A stretch of DNA of 64,000 nucleotides, taken from assembly GCF_024213665.1 (NCBI RefSeq), contig NZ_JANAVP010000008.1, positions 62,001 through 126,000 of the forward strand, written 5' to 3'. A program made the position numbers and the translations under genes. Positions 51,652-61,414 of the stretch are shown here, in pieces. The notes beneath the pieces were generated by a model. The model was not told where the DNA came from. It saw only the letters and a list, made by a program, of their open reading frames with translations, and did no database searches. How positions within the stretch are numbered: position 1 is the stretch's first letter; each line of letters starts with the position of its first letter. The DNA comes from Streptomyces sp. A3M-1-3 (GTDB lineage Bacteria > Actinomycetota > Actinomycetes > Streptomycetales > Streptomycetaceae).

Positions 51652-53013
51652 TTACGGGACGGCTTCCGCCGCCTCGCGCAGGGCGGCGAGTTCCGCGGTG
51701 ATGGCGGCCGCGAGGTCGTCCAGGTCCGGCACGGCCTCGCCGTCGGCGATCAGCCCGTAGTGGACCGTGCCGCGGTACGTCGAGACGGCCACCGCCAGGG
51801 ACTGCCCGCGGGCCAGCGGCGCCAGCGGGTAGACCTCGCGCAGCGTGCTGCCTCCCAGCGACAGGTTGACGCCGGGCAGCGGCACGCTGGTGACCAGGAT
51901 GTCGAAGAGCAGCCGGGCCGCCTGGGCGACGACCGGGCCGCCCAGCCGGTGGCCGAGCGGCGGGACATGGTCGGCGAGCAGTGCCACCGCCCCGGCGCCC
52001 CGGGACGGGCCGGCGTCTTTGTTGCGGTCCATGGCCGCGCGCACGGTGGCCAGCCGGCTCAGCGGCTCGGGGTCTGACACCGGGAGCCGGACGAGGTAGC
52101 CGGACAGCCGGTTGCCCGCCCCCGGAGCGCTTCCGGGCCTGCGGCGGGAGACCGGGATCAGGGCGCGCGGGGCCAGTTCGCTGCTGCTCTCGCCGCGCCC
52201 CTCCAGCCAGCGGCGGAGCCCGCCTGCCACGACGGCGATCAGGACGTCGTTGACGGTGCCGCCGCTGACCTTCCGGACCCGGTGCACGTCGTCGAGGTCG
52301 AAGGCGACGGCGGCCATCCGGCGGGTGCCGCCGGCCGGGGCCGTCAGCGCGCCGGTGCCGCGTACGGGCCAGTTCGCGCGGGCGACGGCCGCGCCGATGT
52401 CCAGCGCCTGGCCGATGTCGCCCATGGCGTCACCCATACGGCCGCGGATCGCGCCCGGCAGCCGTCGCGGATCGAGCAGCGGGATCGGGAACCCGGTGGT
52501 GGCGGCTTCTTGCGGCTGGGGCGCTCGCGGTGGCCGTGGGCGTTCGGCCGGTGGCGCCCCGTCGAACAGCGCCGCCGCGAGCGCGAGCGCCCGCAGCCCG
52601 TCCGCGAGCGCGTGGTGGAACTTGAAGAGCACGGCGAACGAGGTGTCGTCCGGCCCGGCGATGACATGGGCCTCCCACGGCGGCCGCGCCCGGTCCAGCG
52701 GGCGTTGCATGAGCATGCCCGCCACGGTGTGCGGGTCGGCGCCGGCCGGCCGTACGAGATGCACATGGTGCTGCGGGGAGAAGCCCGGGTCGGGCTTCCA
52801 CGCCGCGCCGCCCACGGGCAGCCAGACGTCCCGGATGCGCCTGCGCAGCTGGGGAACCCCGGCCGACCGTGCTGCCAGCAGGTCCGCGGCCTGGTCGGCG
52901 GCGGCCGCCGAGTGCGCGGTGAAGACTCCCAGGGCACCGAGGTGCATGGGGTGTCCGTCGGACTCGATGTGCCAGAAGGCCAGGTCGAGCGGGGAGAGGA
53001 GATCGGTCGTCAA
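51652..53013 (-). CDS. Wax ester synthase/diacylglycerol acyltransferase (WS/DGAT) homologue
   Basis: 453 residues. The active motif HHxxxDG is FKFHHALADGLRALAL near 132. LLSPLDLAFWHIESDGHPMH is the N-terminal signature and SGGTVNDVLIAVVAGGLRRW a conserved C-domain region. Makes triacylglycerol or wax esters at lipid droplets. The TTG at 53013 is preferred (GAGAGG eight bases upstream, and family homology starts there); the GTG at 53076 would add 21 residues. It is the only lipid-storage gene here. The 3' end faces the oxidoreductase across a shared terminator. Confidence 0.88.
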   Translation of the reverse strand: MTTDLLSPLDLAFWHIESDGHPMHLGALGVFTAHSAAAADQAADLLAARSAGVPQLRRRIRDVWLPVGGAAWKPDPGFSPQHHVHLVRPAGADPHTVAGMLMQRPLDRARPPWEAHVIAGPDDTSFAVLFKFHHALADGLRALALAAALFDGAPPAERPRPPRAPQPQEAATTGFPIPLLDPRRLPGAIRGRMGDAMGDIGQALDIGAAVARANWPVRGTGALTAPAGGTRRMAAVAFDLDDVHRVRKVSGGTVNDVLIAVVAGGLRRWLEGRGESSSELAPRALIPVSRRRPGSAPGAGNRLSGYLVRLPVSDPEPLSRLATVRAAMDRNKDAGPSRGAGAVALLADHVPPLGHRLGGPVVAQAARLLFDILVTSVPLPGVNLSLGGSTLREVYPLAPLARGQSLAVAVSTYRGTVHYGLIADGEAVPDLDDLAAAITAELAALREAAEAVP

Positions 53014-53214
53014 GGTGTGCCTCTCGGGTCGAGGGCAAGAAACTGCAGTCAAGCGCCCTTGGTCGATTACGGTCAAGTAAGTTCCGTATACGCACGGTTA
53101 ACTATCGGTATCGATCACGCGGTTCGGCGACCCGGCGCGCTCCGGAAGACGTTGTCAGTGGGTGGGTGCAGACTGGCCCGTATCTCAGACAACGGCGTCC
53201 TGGAGGTGTCGGCC

Positions 53215-54300
53215 ATGACCGACGTTCTGCTCACCGTAGGCACCCGTAAGGGCCTCTTCACCGGCCGCAGGCGCGGCGGACGGTGGGAATTCGACGGACC
53301 CCACTTCAACGCCCAGGCCGTGTACTCGATCGCCATCGACAAGCGCCGGTCCGTACCCCGGCTGCTGGTCGGAGGGGACAGCGCGCACTGGGGCCCGTCC
53401 GTGTTCCACTCGGACGACCTCGGGGCGAACTGGACCGAGCCGCAGAAGGCGGCGGTGAAGTTCCCCAAGGACACGGGAGCCTCTCTGGAGCGGGTCTGGC
53501 AGCTCCATCCGGCGGGCCCCGCCGCCCCGGACGTGGTCTACGCGGGCACCGAACCGGCGGCCCTGTTCCGTTCCGAGGACGGCGGCGTCACCTTCGAGCT
53601 GGTCCGGCCGCTGTGGGAGCACCCGACCCGGTCGCAGTGGATGCCGGGCGGCGGCGGGGAGGCCGTGCACACCGTGGTCACGAACCCGCGCGACGCGGAC
53701 GCGGTGACGGTGGCGGTGTCCACGGCGGGCGTGTTCCGCTCCCTGGACGGCGGGGCGAGCTGGGCACCGTCCAACAGCGGAGTCTCCGCGGTCTTCCTGC
53801 CGGACCCCAACCCGGAGTTCGGCCAGTGCGTGCACAAGATCGCGCAGGACGCGGGTGACATGGATCGGCTGTATCTGCAGAACCACTGGGGCGTCTACCG
53901 CAGCGACGACGCGGGCGCGAAGTGGACCGACATCGGGGCCGGCCTGCCGTCCGACTTCGGCTTCGCCGTGGCCGCCCATCCCCACCGGGCCGATGTGGCC
54001 TATGTGTTCCCGATCAACGCCGATGCCGACCGGGTGCCCGCCGGACGCAGGTGCCGTGTCTACCGGACGAGCGACGCGGGAGGCAGCTGGGAGGCGCTGT
54101 CCGCCGGGCTGCCGGACGGGGACCACTACGGCACGGTGCTGCGGGACGCCATGTGCACCGACGACTCCGATCCGGCGGGCGTGTACTTCGGCAATCGCAA
54201 CGGCGAGGTGTACGCGAGCGCGGACGACGGGGACAGCTGGCAGCTCCTCGCCTCCCATCTGCCGGATGTGCTCTGCGTGAGGGCGGCGGCCATCGGTTGA
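53215..54300 (+). CDS. BNR/Asp-box beta-propeller protein
   Basis: 361 residues. At least six Asp-box motifs (SxDxGxxW) are seen: SDDLGANWT, SEDGGVTFE, SLDGGASWA, SDDAGAKWT, TSDAGGSWE and SADDGDSWQ. These define a sialidase-like propeller. The catalytic Arg triad of sialidases is not obvious, so glycosidase activity is doubtful. No signal peptide is visible; it begins MTDVLLTVGTRKGLFTGRR. The ATG at 53215 has GGAGG eight bases upstream. The ung gene starts 36 bp downstream on the same strand, so the two may be co-transcribed. Confidence 0.87.
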   Translation: MTDVLLTVGTRKGLFTGRRRGGRWEFDGPHFNAQAVYSIAIDKRRSVPRLLVGGDSAHWGPSVFHSDDLGANWTEPQKAAVKFPKDTGASLERVWQLHPAGPAAPDVVYAGTEPAALFRSEDGGVTFELVRPLWEHPTRSQWMPGGGGEAVHTVVTNPRDADAVTVAVSTAGVFRSLDGGASWAPSNSGVSAVFLPDPNPEFGQCVHKIAQDAGDMDRLYLQNHWGVYRSDDAGAKWTDIGAGLPSDFGFAVAAHPHRADVAYVFPINADADRVPAGRRCRVYRTSDAGGSWEALSAGLPDGDHYGTVLRDAMCTDDSDPAGVYFGNRNGEVYASADDGDSWQLLASHLPDVLCVRAAAIG

Positions 54301-54335
54301 TACGGGGGCTGACCGCACCAGTAGACTGACCGCCC

Positions 54336-55013
54336 GTGACAGCACGACCGTTGAACGAAATTGTCGAGCCGGGCTGGGCGCGTGCGCTCGCGCCGGTGGC
54401 GCAGCAGATCGCCGCGATGGGCGACTTCCTGCGCGCCGAGATCGCCGCGGGGCGTACGTACCTGCCGGCCGGAGCAGATGTGCTGCGTGCCTTCCAGCAG
54501 CCGTTCGACGAGGTGAAGGTCCTGATCGTGGGTCAGGACCCGTATCCCACGCCCGGGCACGCCGTCGGGCTTTCGTTCTCCGTCGCGCCCGAGGTGCGGC
54601 CGGTGCCGGGCAGCCTGGACAACATCTTCCGGGAGCTGCACACCGACCTCGGCCTGCCCCGGCCGTCCAACGGTGATCTGACGCCATGGACCCGGCAGGG
54701 TGTGCTGCTGCTCAACCGGGCCCTCACCACGGCCCCGCGCAAGCCCGCGGCACACCGCGGCAAGGGCTGGGAGGAGGTCACCGAGCAGGCCATCCGGGCG
54801 CTCGCCGCGCGCGGCAAACCCCTGGTGTCCGTGCTGTGGGGGCGTGACGCGCGCAATCTGCGCCCGCTGCTCGGCCCGCTGCCGGCCGTGGAGTCCTCCC
54901 ACCCCTCCCCCATGTCGGCGGACCGCGGTTTCTTCGGCTCCCGTCCGTTCAGCCGGGCCAACGAGCTGCTGACCCGGCAGGGCGGGCAGCCGGTGGACTG
55001 GCGGCTGCCGTGA
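54336..55013 (+). CDS. ung: Uracil-DNA glycosylase (family 1)
   Basis: 225 residues; removes uracil from DNA to start base-excision repair. The catalytic Asp is in [15 protein letters not shown] (Asp68). The second motif [20 protein letters not shown] holds the active His near residue 189, and [10 protein letters not shown] is also conserved. Length is normal for the family. It overlaps the next gene by four bases (stop/GTG), so the two are coupled. Streptomyces usually has more than one ung; this may be one of two. Confidence 0.95.
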   Translation: MTARPLNEIVEPGWARALAPVAQQIAAMGDFLRAEIAAGRTYLPAGADVLRAFQQPFDEVKVLIVGQDPYPTPGHAVGLSFSVAPEVRPVPGSLDNIFRELHTDLGLPRPSNGDLTPWTRQGVLLLNRALTTAPRKPAAHRGKGWEEVTEQAIRALAARGKPLVSVLWGRDARNLRPLLGPLPAVESSHPSPMSADRGFFGSRPFSRANELLTRQGGQPVDWRLP

Positions 55014-55993
55014 GCTGGGTCCTCGGGGTCGACTCCGGCGGTTCCGGACTGCGGATCGCGCTGGGCCGTGCGGCCGAGGACGGACCGCCCGCGGTACCGG
55101 CCGAACTGGTGAGCGCGGGCGGCCCGGTGCGCACCGGGCCGATGGGGATCGACGCCGGACATCTGCTGGACATGCTGCTGCCGGCCGTGGCCGGGCTGCT
55201 GGAGCGGGCCGGCGCGGACGGGATCGACGCCGTCGCCGTGGGCGCCGCCGGTCTGGCGACGCTCGGCGACGACCTGCGCGCCCAACTGCCCACGGCGCTG
55301 GAGCGTTCGCTCGGTGTACGGCGCCTGGCGCTGGCCGCCGACGCCGTGACGGCGTACGCGGGCGCCCTCGGCCAGCGACCCGGCGTGGTGGTCGCCGCCG
55401 GTACCGGAATGATCGCACTCGGCACGGACCTGGCCGGATGGCGCCGGGCGGACGGCTGGGGACACCTGCTCGGCGACTGCGGGGGCGGCGCGTGGATCGG
55501 CCGGGCCGGCCTCGAAGCCGCGATGCGCGCGCACGATGGCCGGCGGGGTGGTTCCGCCGCACTACTGGCCCGTACGGAAGCGGTGTTCGGGCCCGCGCCG
55601 GGGCTGCCGGGGCTGCTCTATCCGCGTACCGACCGGCCCGCTGTGCTCGCCTCGTTCGCGCCCGAGGTGGCGCGGTGCGCGCAGACCGATCCCGTCGCGT
55701 CCGCCATCCTGCGTGCGGCCGCCCGTCAGATCGCCGAGACCGCCGCAGCGGCCTGCCCGCCCTCCGGGGAGTGCGAAGTCGCCCTCACCGGCGGTCTGTT
55801 CAGGATGGGCGACCCACTCCTCGTACCGCTGCGGGCGGAGTTGACCGAACTGGTGCCGCACACCCGGCAGGTGCCGGCCGCGGGCGATCCGCTGCACGGA
55901 GCGGTGCGTATCGCGTCGGCGCTCGCGACCGGGACCCTGCGGTTGCCGCACGACGCGCGGCTGCTCTCCGTGGTGGCAGACCCGGGCAGTTGA
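55010..55993 (+). CDS. BadF/BadG-type ATPase, probable N-acetylglucosamine kinase
   Basis: 327 residues of the ASKHA fold. Phosphate loop 1 is [15 protein letters not shown]; phosphate 2 is [15 protein letters not shown]. The glycine-rich [19 protein letters not shown] is the N-acetylhexosamine kinase pattern. The C-terminal adenosine motif is [14 protein letters not shown]. The GTG at 55010 overlaps the ung stop (GTGA), so translation is coupled. It is probably cytoplasmic and works on a cell-wall or chitin sugar; this is inference from family. Confidence 0.88.
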   Translation: MSWVLGVDSGGSGLRIALGRAAEDGPPAVPAELVSAGGPVRTGPMGIDAGHLLDMLLPAVAGLLERAGADGIDAVAVGAAGLATLGDDLRAQLPTALERSLGVRRLALAADAVTAYAGALGQRPGVVVAAGTGMIALGTDLAGWRRADGWGHLLGDCGGGAWIGRAGLEAAMRAHDGRRGGSAALLARTEAVFGPAPGLPGLLYPRTDRPAVLASFAPEVARCAQTDPVASAILRAAARQIAETAAAACPPSGECEVALTGGLFRMGDPLLVPLRAELTELVPHTRQVPAAGDPLHGAVRIASALATGTLRLPHDARLLSVVADPGS

Positions 55994-56089
55994 CCGCGTT
56001 TGTCATTCATTGGATAAACACGGACAGATGCCGCCCGACCGCCCCCTCACCGAACAGCCGAGCACACAAAACCAGTAGCATGCGACGCC

Positions 56090-57010
56090 ATGAGCTCCCC
56101 CACTGGGCCCGCATCCGGCCTGCCTGTACGAATGCCGCGACCTCGCCAGCCCGGACGGCACCGCCGTCCGGAACCCGTGGTGGCTCCCGAGGGCGCGCCC
56201 GCTCTGGTTCTCGCCGTCCCCGGCACGCCCGGGACCGCCACCCGCAGCCTGGCGGAGGAAGCCATCAGTATCGCGCGCTCCGAGCTGCCCGGCCTTGACG
56301 CCCGCATCGGCTACCTGGACGGCGACGACACCGAGTACCCCACCCTGCAGACCGTCCTGGCGCACACCGCCGCCGAACGCGCCGCGCGCGTCGGGCAGGC
56401 CCGCGCCGCCGGCCGGGAGGTGGCCGACCCCGACGGTTCCGTGGGCGTCGTGGTGCCGCTGCTCGCCGGCCCGGACAACGCGCTGATGCGCCGTATACGC
56501 CAGGCCGTCATGGACAGCCAGGCGCCGGTCGAGCTGTCCGACGTGCTCGGCCCGCACCCGCTGCTCGCCGAGGCGCTGCACGTCCGCCTCTCCGAGGCCG
56601 GTCTGGCCCGCGCCGACCGTGCACGCCTGTTCACGGTCGCGACCGCGGCCGACGGCATCATCCTGGCCACCGTGGGCGGCGAGGAGGCCGTGCAGGCGGC
56701 CGGCATCACCGGAATGCTGCTGGCCGCGCGCCTCGCGGTGCCGGTCATGGCCGCGGCGCTCGACCAGGAGGGCTCGGTGGCGGCGATCGCCGAGCAGCTG
56801 CGTGGCTCCGGTTCGGTGCAGCTCGCGCTCGCGCCGTACGTGATCGGTCCCGAGGTGGCGGAGGGGCTGCTCGACAGCGCCGTCAAGGAGGCGGACTGCG
56901 CCTCGGCGGAGGCGCTCGGCGCCTACCCGGCGATCGGCAAGCTCGCGCTCGCGCAGTACACGGCGGCGCTGGGCATCCCCCAGCCGTCGGACGGCGCCCC
57001 GGTCCGCTGA
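56090..57010 (+). CDS. CbiX-like chelatase-family protein
   Basis: 306 residues. ALVLAVPGTPGTATRSLAEE takes the place of the usual first chelatase loop (normally hGHGSR), so the metal-binding His is missing there. The second half is related to sirohydrochlorin chelatases (VGVVVPLLAGPDNALMRRI; DVLGPHPLLAEALHVRL; VQLALAPYVIGPEVAEGL). Such His-poor homologues are common in Streptomyces and are often annotated as chelatases without test. Start at ATG 56090. No cobalamin or siroheme gene is adjacent. The gene ends at a strong bidirectional hairpin. Confidence 0.7.
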   Translation: MSSPTGPASGLPVRMPRPRQPGRHRRPEPVVAPEGAPALVLAVPGTPGTATRSLAEEAISIARSELPGLDARIGYLDGDDTEYPTLQTVLAHTAAERAARVGQARAAGREVADPDGSVGVVVPLLAGPDNALMRRIRQAVMDSQAPVELSDVLGPHPLLAEALHVRLSEAGLARADRARLFTVATAADGIILATVGGEEAVQAAGITGMLLAARLAVPVMAAALDQEGSVAAIAEQLRGSGSVQLALAPYVIGPEVAEGLLDSAVKEADCASAEALGAYPAIGKLALAQYTAALGIPQPSDGAPVR

Positions 57011-57030
57011 CGCGTCCGTACAGCTGTGCT

Positions 57031-57063
57031 GCGGGCCCGCTCCGGATGCTGGAGCGGGCCCGC
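57031..57063. terminator. Bidirectional terminator
   Basis: Perfect 13-bp arms GCGGGCCCGCTCC / GGAGCGGGCCCGC with a 7-base loop, between the convergent chelatase-like and lactonase genes. Confidence 0.85.
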
Positions 57064-57086
57064 TGCGTACATACGTGCGTAAGGCG

Positions 57087-58136
57087 TCAGGCGAAGATCA
57101 CGCAGGAGGCCGCGGGGGCCCCGATCGAACCTGCGTGCCGTGGGATGCCCGACCGCTCGTCGATGTCGAACCAGGTGACGTCACCGGAGCGCTCGTTCGC
57201 CGCGTACAGCCGGCGCCCGGTCGGGTCCAGGGTGAGATCGCGCGGCCAGTGGCCGCCGCAGTCCACCGTGGTGACCAGGACCGGCTTGTCGACGCTCCCG
57301 CTACCGTCGAGTGCGAGGACGGCGAGGGAGTCGTGCCCCCGGATGGCGGCCCAGACAAACCGGCCGTCGTGCGAGACGACCACCGCCGAGGGGTAGGCGG
57401 TCACCTCGACGCCCTCGGGCAGCACCGGCGTTTCGCCGAGCGGTTCGAGCCGGCCCGCCTCCGCGTCCCAGCGGCAGACCGTGAGCGTCGGCTCCAGCTC
57501 GCCGAGGACGTACGCATGACGCCCGTCCGGGTGGAAGGCCAGATGGCGCGGCCCGGTGCCCGGCCGCAGCGCAGTCTCGCCGTGCGGTCGCAGCACGCCG
57601 CTGTCCGGGTCGAGTACGCAGATCCGTACCGAGTCGGTGCCGAGGTCCACGCTGATCACCCACCGCCCCGAGGGGTCGGCCAGCACCTGATGCGCGTGCG
57701 GTCCCCGCCGGCGCTCCGGGTCGGGCCCGGCGCCGTCGTGCGGCAGGACCGAGGTGACGTCTCCCAGGCCGCCGTCCGGACGGACCCGCAGCGCGGTGAC
57801 GCTGCCCGAGCCGTAGTTGGCGGTCAGCAGATGACGTCCGGCCGGCGCGAGGTGGGTGGGGCCCGCGCCCTGTACGGGTACGGGCGGGCCGAGCGGCACG
57901 GCCCGGCCGGCGACCACGCTGAACGCGGCGGCCGCGCCTTCGGCGCTCTCACTGACCGAGTAGAGCACCGCTCCGCCGGGCGCGAGCGCCAGGAAGGACG
58001 GGTCCGCGACGGCGTCGGTCGCCGCCAGGGCGGTCAGCGCGCCCGTCTCCCGGTCGACGGCTGCGGTGACGATGCCCTGCCCGCCCGCCGATGTGAACGA
58101 CCCGATGTATGCCCGCCCGGCGTTCTCGCTGCCCAC
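57087..58136 (-). CDS. Lactonase-family seven-bladed beta-propeller (Pgl type)
   Basis: 349 residues. AYIGSFTSAGGQGIVTAAVD starts the first blade. DPSFLALAPGGAVLYSVSES, GRHLLTANYGSGSVTALRV, HAHQVLADPSGRWVISVDLG, PRHLAFHPDGRHAYVLGELE and WPRDLTLDPTGRRLYAANER are successive blades with the HxxxxxPDG pattern. Related to cytoplasmic 6-phosphogluconolactonase YbhE/Pgl, so a role in the pentose phosphate route is likely but not proven. Start at 58136 is the first in-frame codon with the normal N-terminus. Confidence 0.88.
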   Translation of the reverse strand: MGSENAGRAYIGSFTSAGGQGIVTAAVDRETGALTALAATDAVADPSFLALAPGGAVLYSVSESAEGAAAAFSVVAGRAVPLGPPVPVQGAGPTHLAPAGRHLLTANYGSGSVTALRVRPDGGLGDVTSVLPHDGAGPDPERRRGPHAHQVLADPSGRWVISVDLGTDSVRICVLDPDSGVLRPHGETALRPGTGPRHLAFHPDGRHAYVLGELEPTLTVCRWDAEAGRLEPLGETPVLPEGVEVTAYPSAVVVSHDGRFVWAAIRGHDSLAVLALDGSGSVDKPVLVTTVDCGGHWPRDLTLDPTGRRLYAANERSGDVTWFDIDERSGIPRHAGSIGAPAASCVIFA

Positions 58137-58188
58137 CGCACTGCCCTTCTCCGTGATCGCGTCCGTCCGGCCGACGGTAGCAGGCGGT

Positions 58189-59490
58189 CTAGACCAAGTC
58201 CCCGCCGTGGGCGCGGAACTGCGCCTCGGGATGGTGGACGAACGCCGGGTGCCGCTCGACCATGTCGTACGTCCGGTGGAACACCGGCGTCGCGGACCCC
58301 GAGATCGGCGGCACGATCCACGACCAGTCGGCGCTCACCTCCCGGCCGGCCCGCTGCTCCCGGTCGAGATGGGCGAGGAAGCGCTGCGACTCGGTGTGGT
58401 GGTCGGTGACGGTGACTCCGGCCCGGTCGAAGGAGTGCAGCACGGCCCGGTTCAGTTCGACCAGTGCCCGGTCCTTCCACAGCGAGCGGTCACTGGAGGT
58501 GTCGAGGCCGAGATGTGCGGCGATCCGGGGCAGCAGGTCGTACCGGTCGGTGTCAGCCAGGTTGCGGGCGCCTATCTCGGTGCCCATGTACCAGCCGTTG
58601 AAGGGCGCGGCCGGGTAGCAGATGCCGCCGATCTCCAGGCACATGTTCGCGATCGCCGGGACGGCGTGCCAGCGCAGGCCCCAGTCCGCGCACCAGCGGT
58701 CCTCCGGGTGGTCGAGGTCCACTTCCAGGACGGCATCGGCCGGCAGCTCGAACCAGCGGGGCTTGTCGTTGCTCCCCTGGACGATGAGCGGCAGGACGTC
58801 GAAGGGGGTGCCGGGGCCGCCCGGCCAGCCGAGCCGCTGCGCGGCCGCCGTGATCCCGACGTTGCGCGGATCCCCGACGACGCCGCCTGTTCCTGTGCCT
58901 GCGCCTGTCTCGTAGCCGGCGTAGCGGACCAGCTGCTCGTTCCAGATGTGCGGAGCCGGACGCTCGGGGGTCTCCGGAGCGAACACCGTGATCAGGGGTC
59001 TTATCCGGCCGCCGTTGGCGGCCTCGCGCAGATGGGTCGCGCACTGGCGGGCGATGTCCTCCGCGTCGGTGAGGTCCCGGCAGTCGCGTACCCGCAGGGA
59101 GTGCCAGTACAGCCGGCCTATGCAGCGGCTGCTGTTGCGCCAGGCCACGCGCGCCCCGTGCGCCAGCTCTGCGGGTGTGTGCCGGTACGTGCCGGTGGCC
59201 GCGATGTCGGAGCGGACCTCGGCGAGCCGCCGGGCCGGGTCGCCCGCCTCGGGCACCTCCCGGTGGTACAGCGCGAGGAACTCCTCGGCCGCCCTGATGA
59301 TGTCCTGCGGCCGGCTGCCGGGCCGCTGGGCGGACTGGGCGGACTGGGGCGGAGCGGGCGGCTGGGAATGACCTGCGGGGCAATGCGCCGGTGCGGGTTC
59401 CCCGGCGGCCCCCTCGTGCCGGTCGGCCGGTGCCGGGACCTCCGTGAGCCGGGCCCGCCGGTCACCGGCTCGGCGCAGGAACTTCCGCAT
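58189..59490 (-). CDS. nos: Bacterial nitric oxide synthase, oxygenase domain
   Basis: 433 residues. Makes NO and citrulline from arginine with heme and tetrahydrobiopterin. The heme ligand Cys is in AWRNSSRCIGRLYWHS (about 123). The arginine-binding Glu is in FNGWYMGTEIGARNL. WADWGLRWHAVPAIANMCLE and the C-terminal VFHRTYDMVERHPAFV also fit. No reductase domain is present, as in other bacterial NOS. The first 65 residues are a Pro/Ala/Gln-rich extension not found in Bacillus NOS. In plant-pathogenic Streptomyces NOS serves thaxtomin synthesis; no such genes are present here, so a stress or signalling role is likely. Confidence 0.93.
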   Translation of the reverse strand: MRKFLRRAGDRRARLTEVPAPADRHEGAAGEPAPAHCPAGHSQPPAPPQSAQSAQRPGSRPQDIIRAAEEFLALYHREVPEAGDPARRLAEVRSDIAATGTYRHTPAELAHGARVAWRNSSRCIGRLYWHSLRVRDCRDLTDAEDIARQCATHLREAANGGRIRPLITVFAPETPERPAPHIWNEQLVRYAGYETGAGTGTGGVVGDPRNVGITAAAQRLGWPGGPGTPFDVLPLIVQGSNDKPRWFELPADAVLEVDLDHPEDRWCADWGLRWHAVPAIANMCLEIGGICYPAAPFNGWYMGTEIGARNLADTDRYDLLPRIAAHLGLDTSSDRSLWKDRALVELNRAVLHSFDRAGVTVTDHHTESQRFLAHLDREQRAGREVSADWSWIVPPISGSATPVFHRTYDMVERHPAFVHHPEAQFRAHGGDLV

Positions 59491-59647
59491 CGCACACCCC
59501 CAAGCTGAGTGGTACGCGGACCGCTCCCGCACGGCCCGCGGGAATCACCCCTGTGTTTCCGCCGGGTTACCCAGTGTGTGCGCTTGCCGAACCTGTAGAT
59601 GCCGGGTGAAAGTGCCTCATTCAAGCTCCTGGTGTCTATGCCGCAGG

Positions 59648-61159
59648 TCAGGCGGCCACAAGCGGGGCACGCGGAGAAGTGTGCAGAGGGACCGCGAGAT
59701 CCGCGAGTGCCTTTTCGAGGTCCGTGAGGTGGCTGAGGGCCGCCTCGGCGCCCGGGTGGTGCCGGTCGGCCGGCTCGGGGGCCGACGGCGGGTCCGCCGG
59801 CCGGGCTCCGGGAGACACCAGCACCTGCACCGCGGCCTCGACCCGCCGGCAGGCGGCCGTCAGCCGGGCGTCGTGCGAGGCAGCCGGGTCGGCCGCCACT
59901 GCGGCCAGCCCGCGCACCTGCCCCGCGCAGTCGTCGAGCAGGACGATCACCTGGCGGGCCCGGGCCTTGCGGGCGCGCAGCGGGCTGAGCGGGTGCACGA
60001 GCGGGGCGAGAGACAGCCGCACCCGGCCGAGCAGCAACTCCAGCTCGGCGGCGTGGGGCGCCGGGTCCGCGCCCTCGTCGCCGGCGAGGCGCCGGGCGGT
60101 CTCGGCGGTGCAGTTCCGTACGCAGAGCAGCGCGCGCTGGATCCACGCGTCCGTCGCCGCGTGCGTAGTGACCGGCAGGACCAGGGCGACGGCGAGGGCC
60201 GCGCCGAGCGCGCCGAGGGCGGTCTCCTCGAAGCGGAGCAGCAGCAGCCCCGGGTGCAGGACGCCCAGCAGTCCGTACAGCAGACCGGCCATGACCGTCA
60301 CGAAGAACATCATCCAGCTGTACGAGGGCACCGCCGTGTAGAAGATGCCGAAGACGCACACCGCGACCAGCGCGGCCGTGGGGGCGGGCGCGCCATGCAG
60401 CGGAATCGCGACGAGCAGCCCTCCGGCGATGCCGGCGACCGTGCCCACGACACGACGGAAGCCGCGGACCAGCGTCTCCCCGCGCGAGGCGGTGTTGACG
60501 AAGATCCACCAGGCGGTGCCGACGGCCCAGTACCAGCGGTCCTCGGAGAGCAGCCGGCCGACGGTGAGCGCGAAGGCGCACGCCGCGGTGGCCTGGAATG
60601 CCTGCCGGGTGGTGGGGCGCGCGAGGCCGCTGCCGGGGAGGAGGGCGGGTACGGCGGGCGGCGGGTTGCGTCGCTCGATCGGCCAGAGGACGAACCGGAC
60701 CGCGGCGGACGAGGCGACGGCCAGGGCCACCGCCGCGTACAGCTCGGGCAGCTGACCGGGGACGGCATGCAGGAACTGCGTGACGAAGAACATCATGAAC
60801 GCGAAGATCCCGAGCGCGTGGCCGCGCGGTCCCCAGCGGCGTGCGTAGACCCCGCAGAAGACCACGAGGACGAAGGCCGCGTCGCGGGCGGGGGCCACCC
60901 CGTGGAGGGCGGTGGCGAGGGCCAGTACCGGGAATCCGACCGCCGGCAGCAAAGCGGTAGTGACGCCTTGGCGGCGCACGGTCGCATCCGTGACGGTGAA
61001 GAGGGCGAGCAGGGCCGCCAGTCCCCCGGTGATCGAAGCAGTCAGAGAGAGACCGCACAGCTCGGCGAGGGTTACAGCGGCGCCGACGCCGATCACCGCG
61101 CGCAGCGAGTTCCTGAGTCTCACACGCCCCAAATCCGGAGCCACGAACATCTTCTTCAC
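59648..61159 (-). CDS. FUSC-family inner-membrane protein (aromatic-acid exporter-like)
   Basis: 503 residues. Two sets of hydrophobic segments: about 20-180 (LTASITGGLAALLALFTVTD; ALGIFAFMMFFVTQFL) and about 200-340 (WYWAVGTAWWIFVNTASRGE; GFRRVVGTVAGIAGGLLVAI; TVMAGLLYGLLGVL). GFRRVVGTVAGIAGG is the FUSC signature. A charged cytoplasmic C-terminus of about 150 residues follows. GTG 61159 was taken as the start; the frame is open for 66 more codons and includes an ATG at 61300 followed closely by a TTA codon, which would bring bldA control if used. It lies upstream of nos on the same strand, 157 bp apart. Confidence 0.85.
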   Translation of the reverse strand: MKKMFVAPDLGRVRLRNSLRAVIGVGAAVTLAELCGLSLTASITGGLAALLALFTVTDATVRRQGVTTALLPAVGFPVLALATALHGVAPARDAAFVLVVFCGVYARRWGPRGHALGIFAFMMFFVTQFLHAVPGQLPELYAAVALAVASSAAVRFVLWPIERRNPPPAVPALLPGSGLARPTTRQAFQATAACAFALTVGRLLSEDRWYWAVGTAWWIFVNTASRGETLVRGFRRVVGTVAGIAGGLLVAIPLHGAPAPTAALVAVCVFGIFYTAVPSYSWMMFFVTVMAGLLYGLLGVLHPGLLLLRFEETALGALGAALAVALVLPVTTHAATDAWIQRALLCVRNCTAETARRLAGDEGADPAPHAAELELLLGRVRLSLAPLVHPLSPLRARKARARQVIVLLDDCAGQVRGLAAVAADPAASHDARLTAACRRVEAAVQVLVSPGARPADPPSAPEPADRHHPGAEAALSHLTDLEKALADLAVPLHTSPRAPLVAA

Positions 61160-61361
61160 GGCGGTGTGCCGCCCCCCTTGCAGTGGTGCCCGCCGGCCCG
61201 CCGGCTGCCCGGGGATGGTGGGCGGCGCAGGCACGGCGAAGGCGCCGCGCTCCGGGCCGGCCTCGTTGCCGACCGGCGCTGCGCGGCGCCGTAAGTACAT
61301 GGATACGCCACAGATAAGCATCTGTAGGGACAATAGCTCAAGTGGACTCTGGAACACTGGG

Positions 61362-61414
61362 CCATTGGCTCAGTCAAGTGCCGTGATCCTCGGCCAGGAG
61401 GATGCCAACGGACC
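61362..61414 (+). repeat. Degenerate second copy of the lrp leader
   Basis: CCATTGG ... GCCAACGGACC, 53 bases, matches 61744-61796 without gaps at 39 of 53 positions. It includes a GGAGGA ribosome-like site but has no ATG after it. Confidence 0.7.

Noticed and set aside
58189..61159. Thaxtomin-type gene cluster around nos
   Set aside because: No peptide synthetase, P450 or nitration gene is present; only nos itself and an FUSC protein.
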